64,000 nt of DNA from Streptomyces sp. ISL-10 (GTDB lineage: Bacteria > Actinomycetota > Actinomycetes > Streptomycetales > Streptomycetaceae), in the NCBI RefSeq assembly GCF_018614575.1, contig NZ_JAGGOJ010000018.1:148825-212824 (forward strand), in the 5' to 3' direction. The notes under the pieces were generated by a model. The model did not search any database. It worked only from the letters and a program-made list of their open reading frames with translations, and had not been told where the DNA came from. The translations under genes and the position numbers were made by a program. This document shows, in pieces, positions 51,986-59,809 of this stretch; the first letter of the stretch is position 1; every line of letters begins with the position of its first letter.

Positions 51986-52765
51986 TCAGTCGGCCGCGGG
52001 GATCCTGTACTGGAAAACGAACTGGTCAGCGGCCATGAGGGTGTCGCACACCTCGACCACCCGACCCTCTTCGGTCACGGCGTTACGAAGTAGGTGGACG
52101 ACGGGGGCGCCAGGGCTCAGAGCCAGCTCCGACGCTTCAGCCTTGGTGGCGAGCCGGGCTTGAAGAGTCTCGACGAACTCCGCGAACACGTGACCGTGGT
52201 CCTCGAGGCGGGCATAGATGCCGCCAGGGCCAGGGTTGTCGGCGTGCAGCTCGGGGATGTCCTTGGCAACGTCCCATGGCAGGTACGAGGTGGCCGTCTC
52301 AACCGGCGTCCCGTTGCGGAAGTAGAGGCGCCGCCGGGCCAGCACCTGGGCGCCGATCTCGACGTCAAGCCGTTCTGCAATCTCGGCCGGCGCTTCCAAC
52401 GTGCCGCGGTAGAGGAGACTCACGTCTGGCTTAGCCCCCGCTTGCTCCGACTCGGCCAGATAGGCAGCCTTGCCGCCCCGGCGATGCGAGGCCCGAAACC
52501 GGTCCGAGGACCGAAGTCGTACCGGCGGCCGATCCTTCACGATCGAGCCCTTACCGTGGCGGGTCTCCACCAGGCCGCTGGCCCGGACCTCCACCATGGC
52601 CTTGCGAATCGTCCCGCCGGAGACGCCGTAGCGCTCGACCAGCTCGGACTCACTCGGCACCATGTCACCAGGCTTCAGGACACCAGCCCGGATCTGCTGA
52701 ACGATCTCGTCGGCGATCTGAACGTACCGAGGTACGGCCCTGCCACCTCCTACCGCAGTTCCCAT
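51986..52765 (-). CDS. GntR-family repressor (KorSA-like) of the AICE
   Basis: 259 residues from ATG 52765. The N-terminal winged helix is GntR type: VPRYVQIADEIVQQIRAGVLKPGDMVPSESELVERYGVSGGTIRKAMVEVRASGLVETRHGKGSIV. The C-terminal part is a UTRA ligand domain (around DVSLLYRGTLEAPAEIAERLDVEIGAQVLARRRLYFRNGTPVETATSYLPWDVAK). In pSAM2 the GntR protein KorSA represses transfer and replication genes. Three matching palindromes (51879, 51917, 52786) lie between it and both flanking promoters. It is divergent from the Nudix gene. Confidence 0.92.
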   Translation of the reverse strand: MGTAVGGGRAVPRYVQIADEIVQQIRAGVLKPGDMVPSESELVERYGVSGGTIRKAMVEVRASGLVETRHGKGSIVKDRPPVRLRSSDRFRASHRRGGKAAYLAESEQAGAKPDVSLLYRGTLEAPAEIAERLDVEIGAQVLARRRLYFRNGTPVETATSYLPWDVAKDIPELHADNPGPGGIYARLEDHGHVFAEFVETLQARLATKAEASELALSPGAPVVHLLRNAVTEEGRVVEVCDTLMAADQFVFQYRIPAAD

Positions 52766-52785
52766 AGTCCTTCTCTTCCTCCTAT

Positions 52786-52801
52786 GCTCCTGTACATGAG
52801 T
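52786..52801. promoter_or_regulatory. Operator C, overlapping the Nudix start codon
   Basis: GCTCCTGTACATGAGT differs by one or two bases from operators A and B. The ATG in its right half is the likely start of the Nudix gene. It lies 21 bases from the repressor's own start on the other strand, so it should control both. Confidence 0.82.
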
Positions 52802-53254
52802 ACGGGCTCCCAGCAGCACAAGTCAACGCCACTGCACTCCGTGTCCGTGGCGGGGGCGGTCATACGCGAGGACGGCCGGCTCCTCGCGATCCGCCGGGCA
52901 GACAACGGGACTTGGGAGCTGCCGGGCGGAGTCCTGGAGCTCTCCGAAACGCCGGAAGACGGTGTGGCCCGCGAAGTCTGGGAAGAGACCGGCATCCACG
53001 TCGAAGTCGACCAGCTCAGCGGCGTCTACAAGAACACGACGCGAGGCATCGTCGCCCTGGTCTTCCGCTGCAAGCCCTCCGGGGGCACCGAGCGCACCTC
53101 CGACGAGTCGACGGCAGTCGCATGGCTCACGCCGGAGGAAGTCGCCGAGCAGATGTCCGAGGTCTACGCAGTGCGCTTGCTCGATGCCCTGGACGACGAG
53201 GGCAGCCCTCATGTCCGCAGCCACGATGGACGCCAGCTACTCACGGCGCAGTGA
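52796..53254 (+). CDS. Nudix hydrolase (Pif-like immunity protein) of the AICE
   Basis: 152 residues from ATG 52796 (52784 is another in-frame ATG). HSVSVAGAVIREDGRLLAIRRADNGTWELPGGVLELSETPEDGVAREVWEETGIHVEV contains the full Nudix box (GGVLELSETPEDGVAREVWEETGI). In pSAM2 the Nudix protein Pif, encoded beside the GntR repressor, blocks redundant transfer into cells that already carry the element. No Shine-Dalgarno sequence precedes the start, so translation may be leaderless. Its stop overlaps the next gene (TGATG). Confidence 0.88.
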   Translation: MSTGSQQHKSTPLHSVSVAGAVIREDGRLLAIRRADNGTWELPGGVLELSETPEDGVAREVWEETGIHVEVDQLSGVYKNTTRGIVALVFRCKPSGGTERTSDESTAVAWLTPEEVAEQMSEVYAVRLLDALDDEGSPHVRSHDGRQLLTAQ

Positions 53255-53484
53255 TGACCGAGCCCCAGCACAGGATGAGCCGCGACGAAGCGATCTCGCT
53301 CGTGCAGCATCTTCTGGACGCCGATACAGCCGACGAGGCTGAGCACTCCGAGATCCTGAACGCCCTGAGGCGCGGACTGATGTGCCCTCACATCAGCGAC
53401 TACATCTACTGGGCCAACGCCCCGGAGCCGAATGCAGCGAACATCGTCGATAGAGCCCTCGCATACAGCCCGATCGCCCTCTGA
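53254..53484 (+). CDS. E9-immunity-like small protein
   Basis: 76 residues: MTEPQHRMSRDEAISLVQHLLDADTADEAEHSEILNALRRGLMCPHISDYIYWANAPEPNAANIVDRALAYSPIAL. The four-helix pattern and the HISDYIYW...AANIVDRALAY segment match Streptomyces proteins named E9imm peptide, similar to colicin DNase immunity proteins. The stop of the Nudix gene overlaps its start, so both are expressed together. It may protect the host from a nuclease toxin, but no toxin gene is visible in the element. Confidence 0.75.
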   Translation: MTEPQHRMSRDEAISLVQHLLDADTADEAEHSEILNALRRGLMCPHISDYIYWANAPEPNAANIVDRALAYSPIAL

Positions 53485-53520
53485 GGCGCAGCGCGGTAAG
53501 AGTTTCTCTACTTCATCAAG

Positions 53521-53573
53521 GCGCCGCGCAAGCGCGGCGCGCGCCGCTGCCCCCGGCTCGGGGGCAGCCCCTG
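53521..53573. terminator. Two consecutive hairpins after the E9-immunity-like gene
   Basis: CGCCGCGCAAGCGCGGCG forms one short hairpin and CTGCCCCCGGCTCGGGGGCAG a second, starting about 40 bases past the stop. No U-run. Likely terminator of the Nudix/immunity unit. Confidence 0.7.
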
Positions 53574-53900
53574 TCTTCGCCCGGCTGCCCCCGGCCGGGC
53601 GGCGGCGCACCGAGCGCGGACACCAACCGTCAGAGAAGGGTCGGCACGGGGCTGGGGCGTCGGCTCCACGGCTTTAGGCAGCCACCATGGGGCGAGCCTC
53701 GAAGATCGGGGCCCACATCGGGCTTTAGCGGGCAGGTCCACAGACTGCCCGAGTCGCGGCAAGCTTACGGGCCCCGATCTCTCGCCCCATGGCAGCTCCC
53801 GCCCAAAGCCGCTACACCGACCTCGTGAGAGCCGAGTAGGCTCAGCGCATGCAGGCTGCGAGCGTGGGACGGCTCACCCATCGGCCTACTGACCAGCGAC

Positions 53901-54302
53901 TCACGTAGCCGGGCCACCGCCTCTGAGTCTGCCGACGGACTCCGTGTCGTACGGTTGCCCGCCGACGTCTTGTGCCGCATCGAGTGCCTGGGACCGCCCA
54001 GCCCGCCGGTAGAACCACTCGCCGAGCTGCGATCCGCTCATCAGCCCACCTGCGAACATCAAAAACCCGACCGATGTCATGGACGCGAGAATCGTGGCCT
54101 CCTCGATGTCCAGGCCGCTCTGCCGCACCAGCGGACCGACCAGCCCTCCGACCCAGAGCACCAGCAGCGCGATTCCCCGGACCTGGATGCCCCACGGACT
54201 GATACGACGCCGGACACGCCTGGGCGCCCAGCCCCGCAACATGGCGATGGCCAGTGGCAGTGCGAACGCTGACCAGCCGATCACGAAGAGCCACGTGAAC
54301 AC
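53901..54302 (-). CDS. Three-helix membrane protein, AICE cargo
   Basis: 133 residues from GTG 54302 with AAGGAG in front. Hydrophobic segments are FTWLFVIGWSAFALPLAIAML, WGIQVRGIALLVLWVGGLVGPLV and EEATILASMTSVGFLMFAGGLMSG. A hydrophilic tail follows (EWFYRRAGRSQALDAAQDVGGQPYDTESVG). No family recognised. Convergent with the immunity gene. Probably cargo rather than transfer machinery. Confidence 0.65.
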   Translation of the reverse strand: MFTWLFVIGWSAFALPLAIAMLRGWAPRRVRRRISPWGIQVRGIALLVLWVGGLVGPLVRQSGLDIEEATILASMTSVGFLMFAGGLMSGSQLGEWFYRRAGRSQALDAAQDVGGQPYDTESVGRLRGGGPAT

Positions 54303-54778
54303 GGCTCACACTCCTTGTCCTGTCAGAGAAGCCGCCCATCGGTAGAGGGCGGTTCTCCTTCGCCGTCGTCAGCCACGACGCCGCGTCGACGATCCCACCA
54401 CTGCCCAGGAGAGTCACTGCCGTATCCCGGCAGTCTTACGCATTACTGATGCCTGATCTACGAATCAGCATGCCGTGGCAGCGGCTGCCGACCCAGTAGC
54501 TCGGCAAGCCCCGCGGAATGCGGCGAGTACACCCGGCCCGGCCCTGGGGCCATAAGGACGTAGCCGGGGTGGAGATCCCAAGGGTCACGTGTGCCCCCTC
54601 CGTGCCCGACCGGACGGTCACGGACGGGGAACAGCGGGAAACCTCGGCGAGTCGCCCGGGATCATCCAGGTCAGCATCTTGCCAGGTCAGCTGGGATGCA
54701 CATACGGGATCTTCCAAACTCGTGATCCAGACAGGGAAAAGGCATGACTGTGCTGCCCTCGCTGGCTACGGTGTCCCC
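54303..54778. other. 475-base region without a confident gene
   Basis: Moderate GC, several stop codons in all frames. It should hold the promoter of the leftward membrane protein gene. No repeat or RNA gene seen. Confidence 0.5.
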
Positions 54779-55024
54779 GTGCTGCAAGACAACGATTGCC
54801 AGGCCGCTTGGCTGGAATCGAAACGACTGCTCGTCAGTCCTGAACGCCACATCGACACGTTGCGGTGCCTTCTCGCCGAGGACGACGACGCGCTTCTGAT
54901 GTACGACTACGACCTGGTCAGTGATCCGCAGACGGTTGCCATCGTGAGAGCGCAGCAGCGTGCAGGAGGGCAACGCCGCCGCAGACTGAAGCGATTGGCG
55001 GCACGTCGACGCTACGCGAAGTGA
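54779..55024 (+). CDS. Hypothetical protein with basic C terminus
   Basis: About 81 residues from GTG 54779: VLQDNDCQAAWLESKRLLVSPERHIDTLRCLLAEDDDALLMYDYDLVSDPQTVAIVRAQQRAGGQRRRRLKRLAARRRYAK. The body is acidic, the end strongly basic. Codon bias is weak and the start has no clear ribosome site; an upstream in-frame extension exists. No family recognised. Confidence 0.4.
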   Translation: MLQDNDCQAAWLESKRLLVSPERHIDTLRCLLAEDDDALLMYDYDLVSDPQTVAIVRAQQRAGGQRRRRLKRLAARRRYAK

Positions 55025-55382
55025 CATCACCGTCTGACATCAACGACGGTGCACGATGGCGGACGGAAGAGGCCGTAGGCGGAGCGAGGAGCCGCCATCG
55101 AACCCTGTTTGAGGGGCCGCGCCGCAGGCTGATCGAACTCCTAATGCGGTGCTCACGCACGAGCGCCCTCCCGGGCCGTCCTCGGGCCGTGGAAGGGCGC
55201 TCAGTAATGACCAACGTCGACAACTGCCGACAGCTCAACAGCAGGTCAGAGCGTTGATCGATAAGGGGGCCGCAGGTCACGGCCGCCGGTGATCAGTTGT
55301 GGCTGAACTAGGTCGGGCCTCTGTACGCCTTCAGATTGCGCTAAAGCCCCCGTGTCACGTGAGAGGCCGTTAGCCTCCCGAC
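55025..55382. other. Gene-free AICE segment with one hairpin
   Basis: About 360 bases. A hairpin (55161-55202) with arms GAGCGCCCTCC and GGAAGGGCGCTC may end the preceding transcript. Nothing else recognisable. Confidence 0.55.
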
Positions 55383-56057
55383 GTGAGCCAATCAATCGTT
55401 CAGCTTGCTCTGGCAGCGCTCGGTGTTGCAGGCACCTTGGCTGCTGCCATCACGACTCAGATCCTGCAACGGCGGGCGGAGAGAGAAAGACGCGCCGCTG
55501 ACGACGGCCGTCGATGGCATGCGGATCGGTTTCGCGCGTTTAAAGAGCTTCTTTACAAAGTGAACGAGGTCAAGAGAATTCTGTACAGCGCCGCTGCCCA
55601 CCTGCCTTCGGATGCGGAGCGTCAACGCCTGCAGGACATGGGGCGAACGGCCTTCACGATCACCCGGGCCAGCGATGTGCCGCCGGACTCTGGTGACATC
55701 TCGATCTTTGATGCGACCAGCTTGGAGATCGTACAAGAAGCTCTTGAGCGGGCTTTCAGCCTCAATGAGGAGTCAGAGCACCTCATCGCCGAGATATCGA
55801 TCCTTTCCGAAGGGTTCGCACCATCGGCGGCAAAGCGAATGTTTGAATTCTGCTGGGATGCGACTGGGGCGGTGGAGACAACCCGGGGAACCACAGAGGA
55901 AGCCTATGCGGCGATCCTGGCGATGGGGCCGGCGATCGACATCTTCGAGGGCGCGGCACGTATGGATCTAGACGTTGCAACAGAGCAGCGGCCAACTGAT
56001 TGGCGGCGAATGCTAATCGCCCGTCGTCGTCGCCGAATGCTTGCAGCAGGCGACTGA
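55383..56057 (+). CDS. Membrane-anchored hypothetical protein, AICE cargo
   Basis: 224 residues from GTG 55383. One N-terminal helix (IVQLALAALGVAGTLAAAITTQILQ) is followed by a basic stop (RRAERERRAADDGRRW) and a mostly helical cytoplasmic part (FRAFKELLYKVNEVKRILYSAAAHL, LEIVQEALERAFSLNEESEHLIAEISILS). No known domain. GC and codon bias are lower than in the core genes (A/T third positions are frequent), which suggests recent transfer. Such N-anchored helical proteins occur in phage-defence and accessory islands, but I cannot assign a role. Confidence 0.7.
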   Translation: MSQSIVQLALAALGVAGTLAAAITTQILQRRAERERRAADDGRRWHADRFRAFKELLYKVNEVKRILYSAAAHLPSDAERQRLQDMGRTAFTITRASDVPPDSGDISIFDATSLEIVQEALERAFSLNEESEHLIAEISILSEGFAPSAAKRMFEFCWDATGAVETTRGTTEEAYAAILAMGPAIDIFEGAARMDLDVATEQRPTDWRRMLIARRRRRMLAAGD

Positions 56058-56362
56058 GATGATGCCCATCCGTGAGCCATGCAGCGCATGGAGCCGGTGG
56101 TAGTGCCGTACAGCTGCGACGTACCGCAACCACAGCAACCTCGCCTAACTGACAACGACTCGGTGGGGCCCGAAGCTGGCCGGTATGACCGGTGCTGACT
56201 GATCTGGCTAGAGCTACGGATTAGAACGTTGGCCGTGCCAGACGCGTGCCAGGTAGGGCGGGGAACAGCGGTCAACGACGGATGTCAGGGTGAGCCCGCA
56301 GGGTTCCCCCTGACATCCGTTTCCGCTGGTCATGGGTCGAAGGACATCCGCAAGATCGGTGA
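56058..56362. other. Right-end AICE segment with a 13-bp hairpin
   Basis: No gene. ACGGATGTCAGGG (56278-56290) pairs with CCCTGACATCCGT (56308-56320) as a terminator-like hairpin. Integrase-binding arm sites are expected in this end of the element but I cannot point to them. Confidence 0.6.
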
Positions 56363-56406
56363 TTCCCAAGCTCAGAGCGCGGGTTCGATTCCCGTCACCC
56401 GCTCCA
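56363..56406. repeat. attR: 44-base direct repeat of tRNA-Gly 3' end
   Basis: Identical to 44835-44878. It lacks the 5' half of a tRNA, so it is not a gene. It is followed by a terminator-like hairpin (AAGGCCCAGG at 56412-56421, CCCGGGCCTT at 56441-56450), likely the original tRNA terminator. Confidence 0.95.
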
Positions 56407-56749
56407 CGACGAAGGCCCAGGCCAGGGACATGATCCCCGACCCGGGCCTTTGTGTTGTCCAGACCCTTCTAGGCTCCCCGCACCACTTCCGCACCACTTG
56501 CGCCCTCTTCAGGCTGGTCACTGCCCTTCTACGCAGGTCAGCGCATGAAGCGGCAACATCATTCTCTGGAGCAGCCCGATCACATCGGGCTCCGTGGCGC
56601 CGTCGTGGCCCTGCCTCCGGTGGAGGTCAGGGCCACGAGTCGTACGGGAAATGGCATGCCCTGGCTGAGCGTGTGTCGAGGTGGTCAGTCGCGGGGTTGC
56701 GGTAGCGGGAGTCGGCGAGTCGCCGGGACTTGGCCGTGCAGGATCAGGT
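56407..56749. other. Gene-free segment right of attR
   Basis: About 340 bases. It contains the att-proximal hairpin and a second stem-loop (56605-56636, arms GTGGCCCTG and CAGGGCCAC with an inner CCTCC/GGAGG stem) that probably terminates the leftward propeller gene. No gene seen. Confidence 0.6.
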
Positions 56750-58234
56750 TCATGTCCTGGCGGCCGGCGTCAGTGCCTGGCCGGGGATGACGCTCAGGCC
56801 TTCCAGCCCCTCCAGTTCTGACGACTCGACAGAGCTGCCGTTGAACCTGCAGCCGGTGGTGGTGGAGGGCTCATAGGTGTCGTCGCCGGCGAAGGTGGCG
56901 GTGTAGCACGTCTCATCGGCCCGGCTGCGCGGGACCTTACAGGTGGCCTTGCCCCTGCTGTCGGTGGTCTCGGTGCACAGCGAGACGGAGTCGGTGGTGA
57001 ACTCGATGGTCTGGTCCGCCAGCGGCTCGCCCTCCGCAGTCAGTTTGGCCTTCAGAGTCAGGCCCTTCCTGCCCCCGCCGCCCAGAGCGTCCATGGCGTC
57101 CATGGCGTCCATGGCGGCCTTGCCGTCCTTCCCCTTCTTCTTCTCCAGCCTCAGCGTCAGCCTGGTCGGCGTCCGCTCCTCAGTGACCGTCCCGATCGCC
57201 ACACCGAAGGGGCTGTCGCCGACGGTGACGGTGTCGATGACGGTGTTGGTGACGGTGTCGATCACCGACACGTTGCCCGATTGGGAGTTGGTGACGTAGA
57301 CGCGGGTGCCGTCCGGGGTGATCGCCACGCCATTGGGGCTGTCGCCGACGGGGATGGTGGTGGTGACGGTGTTGGTGGCGGTGTCGATCACCGACACGTC
57401 GTCCGTGCCGGCGTTGGTGACGTAGACGCGGGTGCCGTCAGGGGTGACCGCCACATCGAAGGGGAGGCTGCCGACGGGGATGGTGGTGGTGACGGTGTTG
57501 GTGGCGGTGTCGATCACCGACACGTCGTTCGAGAAAATGTTGCTGACGTAGACGCGGGTGCCGTCCGGGGTGACCGCCACGCCGGTGGGGCCGTTGCCGA
57601 CGGGAATGGTGGTGATGACGGTGTTGCTGGCGGTGTCGATCACCGACACGGTGTCCGAGGAAATGTTGGCGACGTAGACGCGGGTGCCGTCAGGGGTGAC
57701 CGCCACGCCCCTGGAGCCGTCGCCGACGGGGATGGTGGTGGTGACGGTGTTGGTGGCGGTGTCGATCACCGACACGGTGTCCGAGCCTTGGTTGGCAACG
57801 TAGACGCGGGTGCCGTCCGGGGTGACCGCCACATCGAAGGGGACGTCGCCGACGGGAATGGTGGTGATGACGGTGTTGCTGGCGGTGTCGATCACCGACA
57901 CGTTGTCCGATTGGGAGTTGGTGACGTAGACGCGGGTGCCGTCTGGGGTGACCGCCGCGTCGAAGGGCCCGTCGCCGACGGGAATGGTGGTGATGACGGT
58001 GTTGGTGGCGGTGTCGATCACCGACACGTTGTCCGAGCCGGCGTTGACGACGTAGGCGAAGGTCCCGGTCTGCGCGGCGGCCGGCGTGGCCACGGCGATC
58101 GGGAGAACCAGGCCCGCCAGGACCGCCAACCCCGCCACCCAGGCCCGCACCACCACCCACCACGAACCCCCGCTTCCGCGAGTTCGCCAAGTACTTCCCT
58201 GATCCGGCGGCCCCCATACTGCGATACCCGACAT
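56750..58234 (-). CDS. Secreted YVTN beta-propeller protein with C-terminal Ig-like domain
   Basis: 494 residues from ATG 58234 with AGGAGG in front. An extended basic N terminus with a hydrophobic core (WVAGLAVLAGLVLPIAVATPAAAQ) is the signal peptide. Seven repeats of about 42 residues follow, each of the form VYVTNSQSDNVSVIDTATNT then VITTIPVGDGPFDVAVTPDG. These give a seven-bladed propeller. After a charged linker (KKKGKDGKAAMDAMDAMDAL) comes an Ig-like domain (LADQTIEFTTDSVSLCTETTDSRGKATCKVP, DETCYTATFAGDDTYEPS). It is probably a cell-surface or secreted binding protein. Confidence 0.9.
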   Translation of the reverse strand: MSGIAVWGPPDQGSTWRTRGSGGSWWVVVRAWVAGLAVLAGLVLPIAVATPAAAQTGTFAYVVNAGSDNVSVIDTATNTVITTIPVGDGPFDAAVTPDGTRVYVTNSQSDNVSVIDTASNTVITTIPVGDVPFDVAVTPDGTRVYVANQGSDTVSVIDTATNTVTTTIPVGDGSRGVAVTPDGTRVYVANISSDTVSVIDTASNTVITTIPVGNGPTGVAVTPDGTRVYVSNIFSNDVSVIDTATNTVTTTIPVGSLPFDVAVTPDGTRVYVTNAGTDDVSVIDTATNTVTTTIPVGDSPNGVAITPDGTRVYVTNSQSGNVSVIDTVTNTVIDTVTVGDSPFGVAIGTVTEERTPTRLTLRLEKKKGKDGKAAMDAMDAMDALGGGGRKGLTLKAKLTAEGEPLADQTIEFTTDSVSLCTETTDSRGKATCKVPRSRADETCYTATFAGDDTYEPSTTTGCRFNGSSVESSELEGLEGLSVIPGQALTPAART

Positions 58235-58636
58235 CAAGACCTCCTGCAGTGCACGACACCGATGTGCGTTCCAGTGCCCCGAATGGACTCGGCGATTGAT
58301 GCCCCGTCATGGATCGTCGGGCGTCGCCGCGGCGCTGAACATCGCCGCGACCGACGCTAGGCGCCGGGATCAGCTCGAACCCGCACACCACCACGAAATA
58401 CGGGCCGTATGGACGACTCGGGTCCCCCTTCCGGGCCCGCCAACCTCTGCCGTTCCTCACCGAATCCTCCGCCCTGGCGTCCGCAGCCTCTACGGCAGGC
58501 AGCTGATCCGAGCGCGGACGAACCTGCCCTACTTGATCAAGGCGGCCCGCTTCCGCAGCCCGCGTCCCGTCGGCGAAGCCGACCTCGAAGGGTCGCAGGC
58601 GCCGCAGACGACTTTCGCTGTCGAGTCGCGCACCAC
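58235..58636. other. Region between the propeller gene and IS630, no gene recognised
   Basis: About 400 bases. It contains the propeller promoter and mixed frames without family signals. The last bases before the IS630 left end may belong to the interrupted or truncated ISL3 element. Confidence 0.45.
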
Positions 58637-58639
58637 TTA

Positions 58640-59804
58640 CTGAGGTTGAACTCGTGGAGTCGTAGGGGCTGACGACTCGTCGCCCGTGCGGTATCACCGA
58701 AGGCATGCGGTATCCACAAGGGGGCGGGTTGACCGCCGAACGGCAGCAGTTCCGCGAGGAGTTACGGCTCAAGGCGGCCGAGAGGTTCGCCCAAGGTGAG
58801 GCGAGCTCGGCGATCGCGAAGGACCTGCGGGTCAGTGTCCGGTCGGTGCAGCGGTGGCGGCAGATGTGGGACGAGGGCGGTCCGCGGGCTCTGCGGTCGC
58901 AGGGGCCGGCGTCGCTTCCGAGGCTGAGCCAGAAGCAGTTCACACAGTTGGAGGCAGAGCTGGCCAAGGGGCCGGCCGCGCATGGTTGGGAAGACCAGCG
59001 TTGGACGCTGGCGCGGGTCAAGACGGTGATCGGCCGACGCTTCCACCTGACCTACACGATTCAGGGTGTGCGCAAGCTCCTGGTGCGTAATGGCTGGTCC
59101 TGCCAGGTCCCGGCCCGACGGGCCATGGAACGGGACGACGACGCGGTCGCGGGGTGGGTCAAGGAGGTGTGGCCGTGCGCGGAAGACTCGCGGCGGCCCG
59201 TGGAGCCTGGCTCGTCTTCGAGGACGAAGCCGGTTTCTCCATGACGCCGCCGCAGGCGAAGACCTGGTCGCAGCGCGGCCGGACCCCCGTGGTGCGGGTC
59301 CGGGGCCGTTCCCGCCGACGAGTGTCGATCGCCGCGCTGACCTGCTACAAACCCGGCCACCGGTCCCGGCTGATCTACCGTCCGCGCCGGGACGACGGTC
59401 GGCGCGACGGCCGCAAGAGCTTCTCCTGGCGCGACTACCGCGACCTGCTGATCGCCGCACATCAGCAGCTCGGCGGCTCCATCGTGCTCATCTGGGACAA
59501 CCTCAACGTCCACAAAGCTGCTGACCTGCAGGAATGGGCGGAAACCCGGGACTGGCTGACCATCTACTACCTGCCGCCCTATGCACCCGACCTCAACCCC
59601 GTCGAAGGGATCTGGTCCCTCCTGCGACGCGGCTGGCTCTCCAACGTTGCCTTCAGCACTCCCGAACACCTCGTCCAGCGCATCCGACGCGGCCTACGGC
59701 ACATCCAGTACCGCACCCATCTCATAGATGGCTGCCTCGCCGAGACCGGCCTGGCCATCAGACCCGCCTGACCAAACAGCACGACATCACGAGTTCAACC
59801 TCAG
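58640..59804 (+). mobile_element. IS630-family insertion sequence with intact ends
   Basis: Perfect 20-base terminal inverted repeats: TTACTGAGGTTGAACTCGTG at 58637-58656 and its complement at 59788-59807, which includes the TA target duplication at each edge. The element proper is about 1165 bases and holds one transposase in two frames. It sits immediately before the truncated ISL3 transposase, so the ISL3 5' end was probably lost around this site. Confidence 0.92.
58705..59771 (+). CDS. IS630 transposase in two overlapping frames
   Basis: Frame one (58705-59244) carries the N-terminal helix-turn-helix: ERFAQGEASSAIAKDLRVSVRSVQRWRQMWDEGG and the winged part GWEDQRWTLARVKTVIGRRFHLTYTIQGVRKLLVRNGWSCQVP. 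Frame two (59154-59771) carries the DDE domain: AWLVFEDEAGFSMTPP, IVLIWDNLNVHKA and PPYAPDLNPVEGIWSLLRRG. The frames join near 59175-59200. Some IS630 members use ribosomal frameshifting, but no A-rich slippery run is seen, so this may be a mutation. Confidence 0.88.
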
Positions 59805-59809
59805 TAACG

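Larger units (their letters stand above)
44835..56406. mobile_element. pSAM2-type actinomycete integrative and conjugative element (AICE)
   Basis: Integrated at the 3' end of tRNA-Gly(CCC) and bounded by a perfect 44-base direct repeat (44835-44878 and 56363-56406), with similar terminator hairpins beside each copy. Unit length is about 11.5 kb. It has the full AICE kit: integrase, excisionase, RepSA-type initiator, TraB-type FtsK translocase, spread proteins, GntR repressor and Nudix protein. All transfer and replication genes point left. No gene is obviously broken, so it may be active. Cargo includes a GGDEF enzyme, an E9-immunity-like protein and several hypothetical proteins. Confidence 0.93.

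Noticed and set aside
56363..56406. Second tRNA-Gly gene
   Set aside because: Only the 3' half of the tRNA is present; it is the attR repeat.
58235..59021. Minus-strand continuation of the propeller gene's upstream frame
   Set aside because: The translation upstream of the signal peptide is compositionally random and crosses into IS630.
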